Source: Stakelama sediminis
Lineage (GTDB): Bacteria > Pseudomonadota > Alphaproteobacteria > Sphingomonadales > Sphingomonadaceae
Assembly: GCF_014199335.1 (NCBI RefSeq)
Contig: NZ_JACIJI010000007.1
Coordinates: 1 to 64,000, forward strand
Length of the DNA: 64,000 nucleotides
Direction: 5' to 3'
In this document: positions 24,470-33,168 of the stretch, piece by piece
Numbering within the stretch: position 1 is the first letter of the stretch
Layout of the letters: the number at the start of each line of letters is the position of its first letter
The notes under the pieces: model-generated
What the model was told of the DNA's origin: nothing
Database searches by the model: none
The model's input: only the letters and a program-made list of their open reading frames with translations
Translations under genes and position numbers: made by a program

Positions 24470-25878
24470 GCCTCTACCCCCTACGTCTGCGTGCCTTGCC
24501 CAATGGAGAGGCGCTGGCAGTCAACGACAGCGGTTCGTTTTTCACTCTGTCACCGGCAGCGCTTGAGCGCTTTGAGCGCGATACACTCAATCCGCAGGAC
24601 GAGGGCTATCTGACCCAGCACGGTCATAGCCTGGACGAGAACTCTTCCTTCGACCGGATGAGCCATGCCTATTGCGTTGCCGAAAGGCTGGATCAGGTTG
24701 GCACGCTCGATTATCTGATATTGGTGCCAACGCTGCGCTGCAATCTGCGTTGTAGCTATTGCCAGGTTTCTCGTGCCGATATCGATCAGCACAAATATGA
24801 CTGGTCACCTGATACCCTGGCTGCAGTGCTCGATTGTATTGACGCAATCCAGGGCGATCATATCAAGATCGAATTCCAGGGAGGCGAACCGAGCCTGCGC
24901 CCCGATCTTATCCAGGCCGTCATCGAGCGATGCGAACGCTTCGCCCATCGGCAGTTTGTTGTCTGCACCAATTTGCAGTGCATTGATGACGGGATTCTTA
25001 CCCTGTTCGACCGGCCGGATTGTTTCATCAGCACCTCGCTGGACGGAGATACGACACGCCACGCGATCCATCGTACACAGAGCGAAGGCAAGACCAGGCA
25101 GTTCTTCGACAATTTGCGCTATGTCGTCGAGCGCTACGGCCCGGGAAAGGTGTCGGCGCTGCCGACCATCGACGCCAGCGATCCACCGCCGCCTGAGAGC
25201 CTTATCGATGCCTATCGGGAATTCGGGCTCGACAGCATCTTTTTACGTCCGATCAACTATCAGGGCTTTGCGCGCAAACGCCACAAGCATTCGCGCGAGC
25301 AAAGCCACGCTTGGCGGCGCTACTATCGCCGGTTCGTGGAGACACTGATCGAACGAAACTGGTCGGATCGCGATCAGGTTCTCGAGGAGAGCTATCTGAG
25401 CATTTGCCTGCGTCGGATCTTCTGGCCCGGAAATGAGCGTCATGTCGATCTGCGCAATCCGAACCCGATGGGCATGGATTATATCGTGGTTGATCATGAC
25501 GGAACGGTTTATCCAACCGACGAGGCGCGAATGCTCGCACGCTCCGGCATCATCGATCTTGCGATCGGCGACATTGTATCCGGCTGGGATAGCGAACGCA
25601 GAGAGACGCTCAACCGCCATGCAACCAATCAGTTCGACCCCACATGTCAGCATTGCGCCTATCAGCCCTTTTGCGGGCGCGATCTCATCGACGATCTTGC
25701 CCGCTACGGACGAATTGACGTCCCGCGAACCGAGACCGAATTCTGTCGCCGGCATTTGCATCTCTTCGATTTCATCTTCGAATTGATTTACAGCGACGAT
25801 CCGGCGGTACGCTATTCGCTCACCCGCTGGCTGCGGTTACCGGAAACGCCGGTCAGCTTCGGAACCATGCTGGAATGA
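24466..25878 (+). CDS. hxsB: His-Xaa-Ser system radical SAM maturase HxsB
   Basis: 470 residues. The radical SAM cluster motif is CNLRCSYC (CX3CX2C, about residues 89-96) within LVPTLRCNLRCSYCQVSRAD; FQGGEPSLRP is the GGE motif that binds SAM. A C-terminal cysteine-rich section (CQHCAYQPFCGRDL...EFCRRH) resembles a SPASM/Twitch auxiliary cluster domain. Such enzymes modify peptides; the likely substrate is HxsA, encoded two genes downstream. The gene is translationally coupled on both sides. Confidence 0.9.
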   Translation: MSLYPLRLRALPNGEALAVNDSGSFFTLSPAALERFERDTLNPQDEGYLTQHGHSLDENSSFDRMSHAYCVAERLDQVGTLDYLILVPTLRCNLRCSYCQVSRADIDQHKYDWSPDTLAAVLDCIDAIQGDHIKIEFQGGEPSLRPDLIQAVIERCERFAHRQFVVCTNLQCIDDGILTLFDRPDCFISTSLDGDTTRHAIHRTQSEGKTRQFFDNLRYVVERYGPGKVSALPTIDASDPPPPESLIDAYREFGLDSIFLRPINYQGFARKRHKHSREQSHAWRRYYRRFVETLIERNWSDRDQVLEESYLSICLRRIFWPGNERHVDLRNPNPMGMDYIVVDHDGTVYPTDEARMLARSGIIDLAIGDIVSGWDSERRETLNRHATNQFDPTCQHCAYQPFCGRDLIDDLARYGRIDVPRTETEFCRRHLHLFDFIFELIYSDDPAVRYSLTRWLRLPETPVSFGTMLE

Positions 25879-26954
25879 TCCCCTTACGGCTATCCGCATT
25901 CGCCGAAGCGGACCGTCCCTTTGTTGTCCGGCTTGGCAGCCCTTCAGGGCAGCGCTGCGGCGACGCGGTGCTCGTCGAAGCAGAGGGAAACAGTGCGACT
26001 TATGCCAGCAAGGCAGGCCTCTTTACGATCGATGGAGTTGCCGCATCCGGGCTTGCAGGCGACGTCCTCCTGATTCAGCCGAGGGAGCAACGTGCGGAAC
26101 GGCTGATACGAGCAACATCGCCGCACAACACCCTGCTGGTAACGGAACGCTGTGATCAGCTTTGCGTCATGTGTTCGCAACCGCCCAAAAAGACCCATGT
26201 CGACCGTTTCGCCCTGTTCGAAGAGGCATGCATGCTTGCGCCGGAAAACATGCTTATCGGCATTACCGGCGGGGAACCGACGCTGTACAGGCATCAGCTG
26301 TTCGATCTGATCGAACGGATCTATCGGACGCGTCCGGACCTGAGTTTTCACGTACTCACCAATGCGCAGCATTTCGAGAATGATGATATCGACCGTATGC
26401 TCGGCCCGGCCTATGCGCGCGTCAGCTGGGGCATTCCACTCTATGCTTCTCAAAGCGCACTGCACGACGAAATTGTAGGGAAACGAGGTGCCTTTTCCCA
26501 ACTGCTTGAAAATTTCGCCATCCTTATGCGCGCTGGTGCAAGGATTGAACTGCGCACGGTATTATTGCGGGGAAATTATCCCGCACTACCCGAACTTGCG
26601 CATTTCGTTGCCAGCCGGCTGCGTTGCATTGAAGCCTGGTCAATCATGCAACTCGAGCATAGCGGGTTCGCACGGCGACGCTGGGCAAGCCTTGCGGTAA
26701 ATCCTCGCCTGGATTTCGCACCGCTCAGAGAAGCAATGGACTGGAGCTTTTTGCATCAGATGCCGGTGCAGCTGTTCAACATTCCGCGATGCGCGCTACC
26801 GGAGGACTATCGTCGCTTTGCGGTAGCGTCGATTTCGGACTGGAAACAGAAATTCCTGTCGGCTTGCGATGGATGCCGCGAGCGGGATTTGTGTTGCGGT
26901 TTTTTCGAATGGCATCCCGATCAGGATGAATGCGCAAAGGTGACACCTCTATGA
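25875..26954 (+). CDS. hxsC: His-Xaa-Ser system radical SAM protein HxsC
   Basis: 359 residues. The radical SAM motif is CDQLCVMC (CX3CX2C) in LLVTERCDQLCVMCSQPPKK, followed by GITGGEPTLYR. Near the C-terminus CDGCRERDLCCGFFEWH adds further cysteines. A second SAM enzyme in the operon suggests two chemical steps or a heterodimer with HxsB. The start and stop each overlap a neighbour as ATGA. Confidence 0.9.
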   Translation: MIPLRLSAFAEADRPFVVRLGSPSGQRCGDAVLVEAEGNSATYASKAGLFTIDGVAASGLAGDVLLIQPREQRAERLIRATSPHNTLLVTERCDQLCVMCSQPPKKTHVDRFALFEEACMLAPENMLIGITGGEPTLYRHQLFDLIERIYRTRPDLSFHVLTNAQHFENDDIDRMLGPAYARVSWGIPLYASQSALHDEIVGKRGAFSQLLENFAILMRAGARIELRTVLLRGNYPALPELAHFVASRLRCIEAWSIMQLEHSGFARRRWASLAVNPRLDFAPLREAMDWSFLHQMPVQLFNIPRCALPEDYRRFAVASISDWKQKFLSACDGCRERDLCCGFFEWHPDQDECAKVTPL

Positions 26955-27547
26955 CCGCCAGCAAATTCCTTATTGCCAGTCTAAGTGCGGCGGGGTTTGG
27001 CGTGACACATCCGCTGCAGACATTGCTCACCCAGTCCAGCGCTGCAAGCGACACTGATCCCGGAAAACGCAATCTGCTTCAACGCTTCACGCAGGATCAC
27101 TTTGTTACGCTGGCGAGCCATGCAAGCCATTCAAGTCACTCCAGCCATGCCAGCCACCGGTCAAGCTATGGCGGCGGGCATGCGAGCCATACCAGCCACC
27201 GCTCCAGCACCGCAGGCTATGGCGGAAGCTCATCGTACGAACCATTGTATCAGACGCCCGCCCCCAGTCCGCCTCCCTCAACTTCTCCCAGATCGACCCG
27301 AAGCCCCAGGCCGCCTGCTGAAAATCGCTTGCGTCCGCTAAGCGGGCGATCACAGCGCTTTGCGGCAATCGTACGCAAGGTTGAAATCGCTTTACTCGGA
27401 CGTGGTTTCTATAACGGAGCAATTGATGGCATGGTCGGCCCCAAACTGCGTGCGGCCCTGAGCGCATTTCAGAAAGAGCAGGGGCTGAGCATAACAGGGG
27501 CAATCACCCCTGAAACCCTTGATGCGCTGATGATCTCAACCAGGTAG
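26951..27547 (+). CDS. hxsA: His-Xaa-Ser repeat protein HxsA with peptidoglycan-binding domain
   Basis: 198 residues. The N-terminus is hydrophobic and export-like (FLIASLSAAGFGV). Residues 57-85 hold eight His-Xaa-Ser motifs: HAS, HSS, HSS, HAS, HRS, then after YGGG HAS, HTS, HRS. A Pro/Ser-rich linker follows, then a C-terminal peptidoglycan-binding domain (VRKVEIALLGRGFYNGAIDGMVGPKLRAAL, then GAITPETLDALM). The repeat block is the probable target of HxsB/HxsC, and the protein is likely held at the cell wall. The start overlaps the hxsC stop. Confidence 0.92.
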   Translation: MTASKFLIASLSAAGFGVTHPLQTLLTQSSAASDTDPGKRNLLQRFTQDHFVTLASHASHSSHSSHASHRSSYGGGHASHTSHRSSTAGYGGSSSYEPLYQTPAPSPPPSTSPRSTRSPRPPAENRLRPLSGRSQRFAAIVRKVEIALLGRGFYNGAIDGMVGPKLRAALSAFQKEQGLSITGAITPETLDALMISTR

Positions 27548-27868
27548 CTGCTGCGGATTGGCCCGGTTGCTATTGCCGACCCTGTGAATCGCGAAACAAG
27601 TCCGTCAATACCACCTGCCATGTCAGTTTTGGCTATTCGTATTGAAAACTGGTAACATTAGAGTTTTCCGGACTGTCAGGACATCGGCCTCGGTGTTGCC
27701 GAAGTTCGAAAGTAAGCAGAAAACGCTGCTTATACAAAGGATTATCCTGATATGCCGGTGGGTGGGGTCTGCGTCCAGAGACTGCATCAGCCAGTCTGCT
27801 TCTCAGTTGCTATCCACCGACCGTCACATGTCACCAGCTTGAGGCCTTGATGTCCCCTCGGAGCGGTT
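27548..27868. other. Gap between hxsA and the IS3 element
   Basis: About 320 bases. No gene or RNA recognised. The IS3 left end follows directly, so the former continuation of this sequence may have been displaced. Confidence 0.35.
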
Positions 27869-27908
27869 TGGCCTGCTGCCGGTTTGATGGACACCGAGAT
27901 AGGCTAAA

Positions 27909-28769
27909 TCAGGCTACCCCAGCTTGGCGTTCGAAGTCGATAGGGCTGAGGTAACCCAGGGTCGAGTGGCGGCGGGTCGGGTTGTAGAAGCATTCGATGT
28001 AATCGAACACGTCAGCCCTGGCCTGCGCTCTCGAACGGTAGACCTTCTTCCCGATCCGCTCTGTCTTGAGCGATGAGAAGAAGCTTTCCATTGCAGCGTT
28101 GTCCCAGCAGTTGCCGGACCGGCTCATTGAGCAGGTGACGCCGTTATCCGCCATAAGGCGCTGGAACTGCTCGCTTGTGTATTGGCTGCCCTGATCCGAA
28201 TGATGCAGCAGGGCATCCGGTTTGCCGCGCCGCCAGATCGCCATGATCAGCGCGTCGGTAACGAGCTGGGCGGTCATCGCGTCGCTCATCGACCAGCCAA
28301 CCACCCGGCGCGAGAACAGGTCGATCACCGCGGCGACATAGAGCCATCCTTCAGCGGTCCAGATATAGGTGAAGTCGGCTACCCATTTCTGGTTCGGCCT
28401 GTCCGCCGTGAACTGGCGATCGAGCACGTTGCCGGCGATGACCGAACGTTCGCCTTGATCCTTCGGCAGCCCGCGACGGCGTGGCCGCGCTCGCAGACCC
28501 TGCTGACGCATCAGCCGTTCGACCCGATGCAGGCCGCAGGAAATGCCTTCGGCGAGCAGATCGTGCCAGACCCGGCGCGCGCCATATGTGCGGTAGCTGG
28601 TGATATGGCTGGTCTTCACCCTGGCGCCGATCACCTCGTCGTCGCGGGCACGCTGCGATGGTGCCCGGTTGAGCCAGGCATGAAAGCCGCTTCGCGAAAC
28701 ACCGAGCGCCCCGCACATCCACGCCACCGGCCAGACCCCTCGGTGCTTCGCGATGAAAATGAACCTCAT
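27909..28769 (-). CDS. IS3-family transposase OrfB
   Basis: 286 residues with a complete integrase core: an HTH_21-like N-terminal part (GVSRSGFHAWLNR...YGARRVWHDLLAEG), then the DDE triad in WVADFTYI, HHSDQGSQYTS and NAAMESFFSSLKTE. In an intact element it is made as a frameshift fusion with OrfA. Here OrfA carries a stop codon and a nested insertion, so the element is probably unable to move on its own. Confidence 0.92.
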   Translation of the reverse strand: MRFIFIAKHRGVWPVAWMCGALGVSRSGFHAWLNRAPSQRARDDEVIGARVKTSHITSYRTYGARRVWHDLLAEGISCGLHRVERLMRQQGLRARPRRRGLPKDQGERSVIAGNVLDRQFTADRPNQKWVADFTYIWTAEGWLYVAAVIDLFSRRVVGWSMSDAMTAQLVTDALIMAIWRRGKPDALLHHSDQGSQYTSEQFQRLMADNGVTCSMSRSGNCWDNAAMESFFSSLKTERIGKKVYRSRAQARADVFDYIECFYNPTRRHSTLGYLSPIDFERQAGVA

Positions 28770-28866
28770 ATCGAGTCCTTCGCGAAGTAGGCGGCGGCTT
28801 TATGGGATGGCCCGCCCCTCAACGACCGGCGTTATCATGACGGCGGATTGGAAGAGGAGAAGACCA

Positions 28867-29898
28867 ATGGCGAACCCGAAAATTGATGTACTGGGCGTAG
28901 ACTTGGGCAAAAACAGTTGCAGCGTTGCTGGGCTCGATGATTCCGGCGCAGTCGTTTTGCGTCGACGGATGACGAGACAGGGTTTGATCAAGTTCGCATC
29001 GAAATTGCCGGGATGCGTGGTGGCGATGGAGGCTTGCTGCGGCGCGCATTTTCTGGCCCGGATATTCCAGTCTCATGGGCATTTGGTCAGGTTGATGTCA
29101 CCGGAGTATGTTCAGCCCTACGTCAAGGCACAGAAGACCGATGATCGCGACGCCGAGGCCATCGCAGAAGCCGCGACCCGACCCACGATGCGTTTGGTGA
29201 CACCGAAAAGCGAAGCGCAGCTCGATTTGCAAATCCTGCATCGCGCGCGTGCGAGGCTGGTCGCGGAACGAACGCGCCTAACCAACCAATTACGCGCGAT
29301 GTTGCTGGAGCGGGGGATCATTCTGCCAAAGCGCCGCGGACCCCTGATCAAGCGGCTCGATAAAATCATGGCCGATAATCCGCCAATCAGCGCCAGGATG
29401 CTTTGCCTGCTTCACGATCTGCGTGAAGAATGGGCAGAACTTGATCGCAGGATCGGTGCATATGATGACGAGCTGGTTACGATGACACGCGAGGACGATC
29501 TGGCGCGGCGTCTGGTCACGGTTCCCGGCATAGGAGTGGTCAATGCCACGGCGCTGGTCGCCGCAGTGGGCGATGCCAGTGCTTTTGCCAAGGGGCGTGA
29601 TCTGGCCGCATGGCTCGGCCTGACGCCGCGACAACACTCGACCGGCGGCAAAACCAAAATGCTGGGAATCAGCAAACGCGGCAATCGATATCTGCGAACC
29701 CAGCTCATTCATGGGGCACGGGCAGCGATGCGGCACTTTGCCGAGCAACGAACGGCGATGGGAAAATGGCTGCGCAATCTGCTGGCCCGTGCCCATCCCA
29801 ATGTCGTGGTCGTTGCACTGGCAGCCAAACTGGCGCGGATTGCTTGGGCCGTTCTCCGGCGCGGTGATGTGTACCAATCGCAGGAAGCCACAATCTGA
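28867..29898 (+). CDS. IS110-family (IS1111 group) DEDD transposase
   Basis: 343 residues. The N-terminal RuvC-like DEDD domain shows VLGVDLGKNSCSVAGLD, VAMEACCGAH and KTDDRDAEAIAEA. The C-terminal Tnp domain holds LVTVPGIGVVNATALVAAVGDASAFAKGRDLAAWLGLTPRQHSTGGK and the family serine region LGISKRGNRYLRTQLIHGARA. The ATG follows AGAGGAGAAG. The gene looks intact, so this inner element may still be mobile. Confidence 0.93.
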   Translation: MANPKIDVLGVDLGKNSCSVAGLDDSGAVVLRRRMTRQGLIKFASKLPGCVVAMEACCGAHFLARIFQSHGHLVRLMSPEYVQPYVKAQKTDDRDAEAIAEAATRPTMRLVTPKSEAQLDLQILHRARARLVAERTRLTNQLRAMLLERGIILPKRRGPLIKRLDKIMADNPPISARMLCLLHDLREEWAELDRRIGAYDDELVTMTREDDLARRLVTVPGIGVVNATALVAAVGDASAFAKGRDLAAWLGLTPRQHSTGGKTKMLGISKRGNRYLRTQLIHGARAAMRHFAEQRTAMGKWLRNLLARAHPNVVVVALAAKLARIAWAVLRRGDVYQSQEATI

Positions 29899-30127
29899 CG
29901 AAATTGCGATCAGCAGTGGCTGGCCGCTCGAAATGTCTGTGGAGGTGAGATAGATGGCATAACGGTCGAACCGGCGGACGGGAAAGCCTGGTTAAAAATG
30001 TGGTGTTTGTCACCGATGGCTTTATGAGGCCCCCGCCGCGCGGAACCCATCTTGGCCAGGTCAGCAGACCTGAGACCGGATACGTTGATGCAGACCCACA
30101 ACGCCATCCAATTTTATCCTTGCAGAC
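29899..30127 (+). ncRNA. Candidate guide (bridge / seek) RNA region of the IS1111-type element
   Basis: IS110-family elements encode a structured guide RNA in a non-coding end. In the IS1111 group I recall it lying downstream of the transposase. Here about 230 non-coding bases separate the transposase stop from the right subterminal repeat. I have not folded the sequence or matched guide loops to the target, so this rests on position and family only. Confidence 0.45.
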
Positions 30128-30460
30128 GGGGCGGGCCATACGTTTTTTAAGATGTCTCGTTCTGCCTTCAGCTTCGCCACTTCGCGGCGTAATCAATCGA
30201 TCTCCAACTGCTCCGGCCTCATCTGCCCGTGACCGGGAAAGGCATGTCCCGGATCGGCAGCAAACTCCTTCACCCACTTGCGCAGCACGTTCTCGTGTAA
30301 ATCCAGGTCCCGGGCTGCCTGGGCGATCGTTACGCCGCGCTCCCGGACCAATCGCACCGCCTCAACCTTGAACTCGCGGGCGAACTTCCTTCTCTGCATC
30401 GATGCTCTCCGTTCAGTGAAAACACCTTATCTCGGTGTCCACCAAACCGGCAGCAGGCCA

Positions 30461-30773
30461 GGCGATGCAGCTTGAAGCTGAAATCCGCGTCGATCCCGCG
30501 CGTCGCGCTGATCGCTTCGTCGAGCGCTGGAACAAGCTCAGCGGTGTGGCGGATCGTGCCTACGTGACCGGCGATGTCATGGCCCGGAAATCAGCGCAGA
30601 ATGAGATGGCCGGGATGGCGAAGAGCCTTGAGCGCGATCCGCAGATGGAATCGCTTCTCGCCGCGCGGAAAGTCGAACTGGGCATCTCCATCGACACTGG
30701 GCGCAGGCTTGGGGCGGAGCTTGCCTTCAACCATGGAATCGACTTCGGACGTGGCAGGGGTCTTGCGCGTTGA
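30461..30773 (+). pseudogene. traA: 3' remnant of a Ti-type conjugative relaxase gene (traA)
   Basis: About 103 codons resembling the TraA C-terminus: LEAEIRVDPARRADRFVERW, then MAGMAKSLERDPQMESLLAARKVELGISIDTGRRLGAELAFNHGIDFGRGRGL. TraA relaxases are about 1000 residues long, so about 90 percent is missing. The coding match begins at the IS3 right end, which truncated the gene or was left after recombination. It shows that the DNA to the right came from, or lay beside, a conjugative plasmid or integrative element. Confidence 0.8.
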
Positions 30774-30971
30774 GGCAGGAGTGGTTCGCTTGCACCCCTC
30801 CACTCCGGCCGCTCGACCTACCCCGGCTGATCCTGATTACTGCCGTTACCCAAGCTGGTGTTGCCCCGCAAATTAGGGTGCAAACCGCATGTCCTTTGGA
30901 GCTTTGATCAGCGTAATTGCACACCCTGCTTATAAGGTGTGATAAGCTACAGCCGTCTTGGTGGAGTGCGT

Positions 30972-32231
30972 GTGCGGGTGGAAAAGACGGTATTCTGGTC
31001 GTGGCAGAGCGATCTCGACCCGCGTGTCACCAAGGATCTGGTTCGATACGCGCTCGACGAGGCGGTCAAGCAGTTGGCGGCCGATCTTGAGGAAGCCGAT
31101 CGCACGAGCGTTACCTCCGATACGCAGGGCGTTGCCGGCACGCCTGACATTGTCGCGACCATCCTGCGCAAAATCGACGAAGCGGCAGTGTTTGTTGGGG
31201 ACGTTACCCCGATCGCACTTTCGGAAAGCGGTAAGGCGTGCGCCAATCCGAACGTTCTTCTTGAAATGGGCTATGCCAACAAATCTCTAACCGAGACCCG
31301 CGTCATCCAGGTGTGGAATGCAGCATTTGAGGGTGCCACGGTCGATCGGCTACCGTTCGATATGCGTGGGCGGCGCGGTCCTTTGTCGTTCCACCTTCTC
31401 CCAGGCAGCGACACGGCAACGCTGCGCGCTGCCCGCGACCAGCTGACGAATGACCTTGTCGGCGCGCTCCGCCTTGCGCTGGACACGCTCCCAGCACCGC
31501 CGCCCGACGCGGTCCATTGGCAGCCGCATTTTCAGGGCGATCCCGATCTCTGGTTTGATCGGACTGTGCCCCAGACGGTCACGAGCCCAATGCACGGAAG
31601 CAGTCGCTTTCGGTGGATGCCTCATTGGCCGGGTTATGCGCGCATTATCCCCTCGAAATGGAGCGCCAAACCGGATGCGAAGCGCACGATCGCCGATCAC
31701 GGGGGCCATCCAGCGCTTCTAGCGAACGCGAATGGGCTGAATTTCGGAGTCAGTCGCGGAGGCGCCGCAGTCTACTGGCCCCGCACTGCGGATGGTGAAA
31801 GGGTATATCCAACCCTCGCCGTCACACAATGGTTCGAGAAAACAGGCGAGTTCTGGGGTGTCGCGGGCGGGTTCCTGTTTGCTGGCAAGAATGAGCGTCT
31901 TACGCTGGCGACAGGATCTTTCTGGAAGCATTGGCTGCACTTTCTCGAACGCAATTGTGCGCTCGCACTTGCGCACGGAGGAGCGCTGCCGATCCACGTT
32001 CGTCTCGGCGTTAACGGCCTCGCTGGGAGCTACTGGCCGGGCGGCCCGCACCAGTTCGACGATGAAGGACATGAAGCTGTTGAAGATGCTTACGAATATG
32101 ACGCCACCCTTACCTCGACGGCGCCGGAGGCGCTGAAAGCCGTCGTGGTTGAGGCGTTCAATGGGCTGGCGGCGGTGTACGGTGTCGAGGCGCATAGCTT
32201 CGAGCAAATTGAGGAACGGTCGAGATACTGA
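30972..32231 (+). CDS. TIR-like domain protein (putative defence effector)
   Basis: About 419 residues. The N-terminal domain reads TVFWSWQSDLDPRVTKDLVR, then DIVATILRKIDEAAVFVGDVTPIALSESGKACANPNVLLEMGYANK, a pattern of TIR/nucleotide-hydrolase-like proteins common in defence islands. Next comes LPFDMRGRRGPLSFHLLPG. The C-terminal half (about 190-419) is of unknown type. The start is uncertain: GTG 30972 follows GGTGGAG at good spacing, while the frame is open from GTG 30939. It heads a six-gene accessory group. Confidence 0.65.
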   Translation: MRVEKTVFWSWQSDLDPRVTKDLVRYALDEAVKQLAADLEEADRTSVTSDTQGVAGTPDIVATILRKIDEAAVFVGDVTPIALSESGKACANPNVLLEMGYANKSLTETRVIQVWNAAFEGATVDRLPFDMRGRRGPLSFHLLPGSDTATLRAARDQLTNDLVGALRLALDTLPAPPPDAVHWQPHFQGDPDLWFDRTVPQTVTSPMHGSSRFRWMPHWPGYARIIPSKWSAKPDAKRTIADHGGHPALLANANGLNFGVSRGGAAVYWPRTADGERVYPTLAVTQWFEKTGEFWGVAGGFLFAGKNERLTLATGSFWKHWLHFLERNCALALAHGGALPIHVRLGVNGLAGSYWPGGPHQFDDEGHEAVEDAYEYDATLTSTAPEALKAVVVEAFNGLAAVYGVEAHSFEQIEERSRY

Positions 32232-32424
32232 AGATGAGCCCTGCTGTTCTCGCCGTCCAAACACTGGTGCATACTGTCAAGGATCTGGCCGGAGGTGACG
32301 AACCTCCGATGCGAAACGCCGGTGACGATCGCCCTCGAGCTGATCGCCGGGCATGCCGCTTGCTTGCATTCGAACCCTTCCCGCAGAGGCCGGTGCGATT
32401 GACCGCTTTGGTTGGCAGAGTCGG

Positions 32425-33156
32425 ATGACCGAGGCCAATGTCCCCCTTCCAGTCGTCCCGTCGCCCGGCCACCTCAACCCGGCAGCATTACTATCGGCTT
32501 TCTGCGCGCTACGAGGCGTCCTGCCGGATGTGGCGCCTCGAGCGCCAAAGCAGTTCTACGCGTTGGACGATCTTCAGACAGCATTCCGAGCCCTTCAGGG
32601 GCCGCTCGCCCGGACTAAGCAACGCGGCGGTCTGATCAACGTATGGGCACTTGCTAGCCTCCGTCGAGACGAGGTCCGCAATGCCGCTGCACTGGCCGGG
32701 CTCTGGATGCCTGAGTTCGGCGGTGAGACCTCCATGCGTTTCGCGGTATCGTACCTGGCCACGGCGATACCGGCGATCGACTGGTCCCAGGAACTCTGTG
32801 GCGGGTATCGGGTGGCCACCGAAATATGCCCGCTCGGCGACGGCGCGGATCGGGTCGATCTGGTTATCGAGACCGCCCGCCATCTCGTCGGCATTGAGAT
32901 AAAGATCGGAGCGGTCCTGGGGCGCGAGCAGTTGCAGCGCTATTCCAAGGCCATAGCCCGGCGTGGAGCATTGCAGGGTCTCACGCCGTGGGTGGTCTTG
33001 CTCGCGCCTTTTCGTACCGAACTTCCGGCGATCGCCTCAAGCTCGTGGGCTGATGTCACTCGAGCGGCCCGCTCGGTCGCGGGCGACCGAGATGGGGATC
33101 GCTCCTTCGTAGCGCAGCTTATCGAGAGCTTCGGCGAGCACGTTCGTGAATTTTAG
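32425..33156 (+). CDS. PD-(D/E)XK nuclease superfamily protein
   Basis: 243 residues. The nuclease signature is DRVDLVIETARHLVGIEIKIGAVLGREQLQRYSKAI (about 145-180), with D, E-x-K and Q-x-x-x-Y in family order. The N-terminal 120 residues are not recognised. About 190 bases separate it from the TIR-like gene. The next gene starts 12 bases after its stop, suggesting an operon pair. A role in cutting phage or plasmid DNA is inferred from fold and setting. Confidence 0.75.
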   Translation: MTEANVPLPVVPSPGHLNPAALLSAFCALRGVLPDVAPRAPKQFYALDDLQTAFRALQGPLARTKQRGGLINVWALASLRRDEVRNAAALAGLWMPEFGGETSMRFAVSYLATAIPAIDWSQELCGGYRVATEICPLGDGADRVDLVIETARHLVGIEIKIGAVLGREQLQRYSKAIARRGALQGLTPWVVLLAPFRTELPAIASSSWADVTRAARSVAGDRDGDRSFVAQLIESFGEHVREF

Positions 33157-33168
33157 GAGACCATATCC

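Larger units (their letters stand above)
28802..30142 (+). mobile_element. IS110-family (IS1111 group) element inserted in IS3 orfA
   Basis: About 1.34 kb, placed by reconstructing the interrupted orfA. Perfect 12-bp subterminal inverted repeats ATGGCCCGCCCC lie at 28807-28818 and, reversed, at 30128-30139, a few bases inside each end, as is typical of the IS1111 group. The exact ends are ambiguous within runs of T at the target. One transposase gene occupies the left and centre, leaving about 230 bases of non-coding DNA at the right. Confidence 0.85.
28770..30399 (-). pseudogene. IS3 orfA, broken by a stop codon and by a nested IS1111-type element
   Basis: The 5' part starts at 30399: MQRRKFAREFKVEAVRLVRE, then GVTIAQAARDLDLHENVLRKWVKEF. 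It hits TGA at 30193-30195, where the IS3 pattern expects CGA (EQLEID-R-LRREVAKLKAERDILK). The frame then continues to 30143. The missing C-terminal codons AAAYFAKDSI-stop are found at 28770-28800, across the inserted element. So orfA is disrupted twice: a nonsense change and an insertion at its lysine codons. Confidence 0.9.
27869..30460 (-). mobile_element. IS3-family insertion sequence, interrupted by an IS1111-type element
   Basis: The ends form a long inverted repeat. The left end begins TGGCCTGCTGCCGGTTTG at 27869; the right end reads the same on the minus strand from 30460, and both continue to TGGACACCGAGATA with one mismatch (A/G). orfA (broken) and orfB are read on the minus strand. 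No matching 3-4 bp target duplication is visible: GGTT lies on the left and GGCG on the right. The flanks may therefore come from different sites, for example after a deletion or recombination. Confidence 0.88.

Noticed and set aside
27119..27205. Short tandem repeats that could suggest a CRISPR-like or satellite array
   Set aside because: They are coding His-Xaa-Ser motifs with varied codons inside hxsA; there are no spacers.
28182..28790. Plus-strand frame of 202 codons opposite IS3 orfB
   Set aside because: Shadow of the transposase, which has an intact DDE triad on the minus strand.
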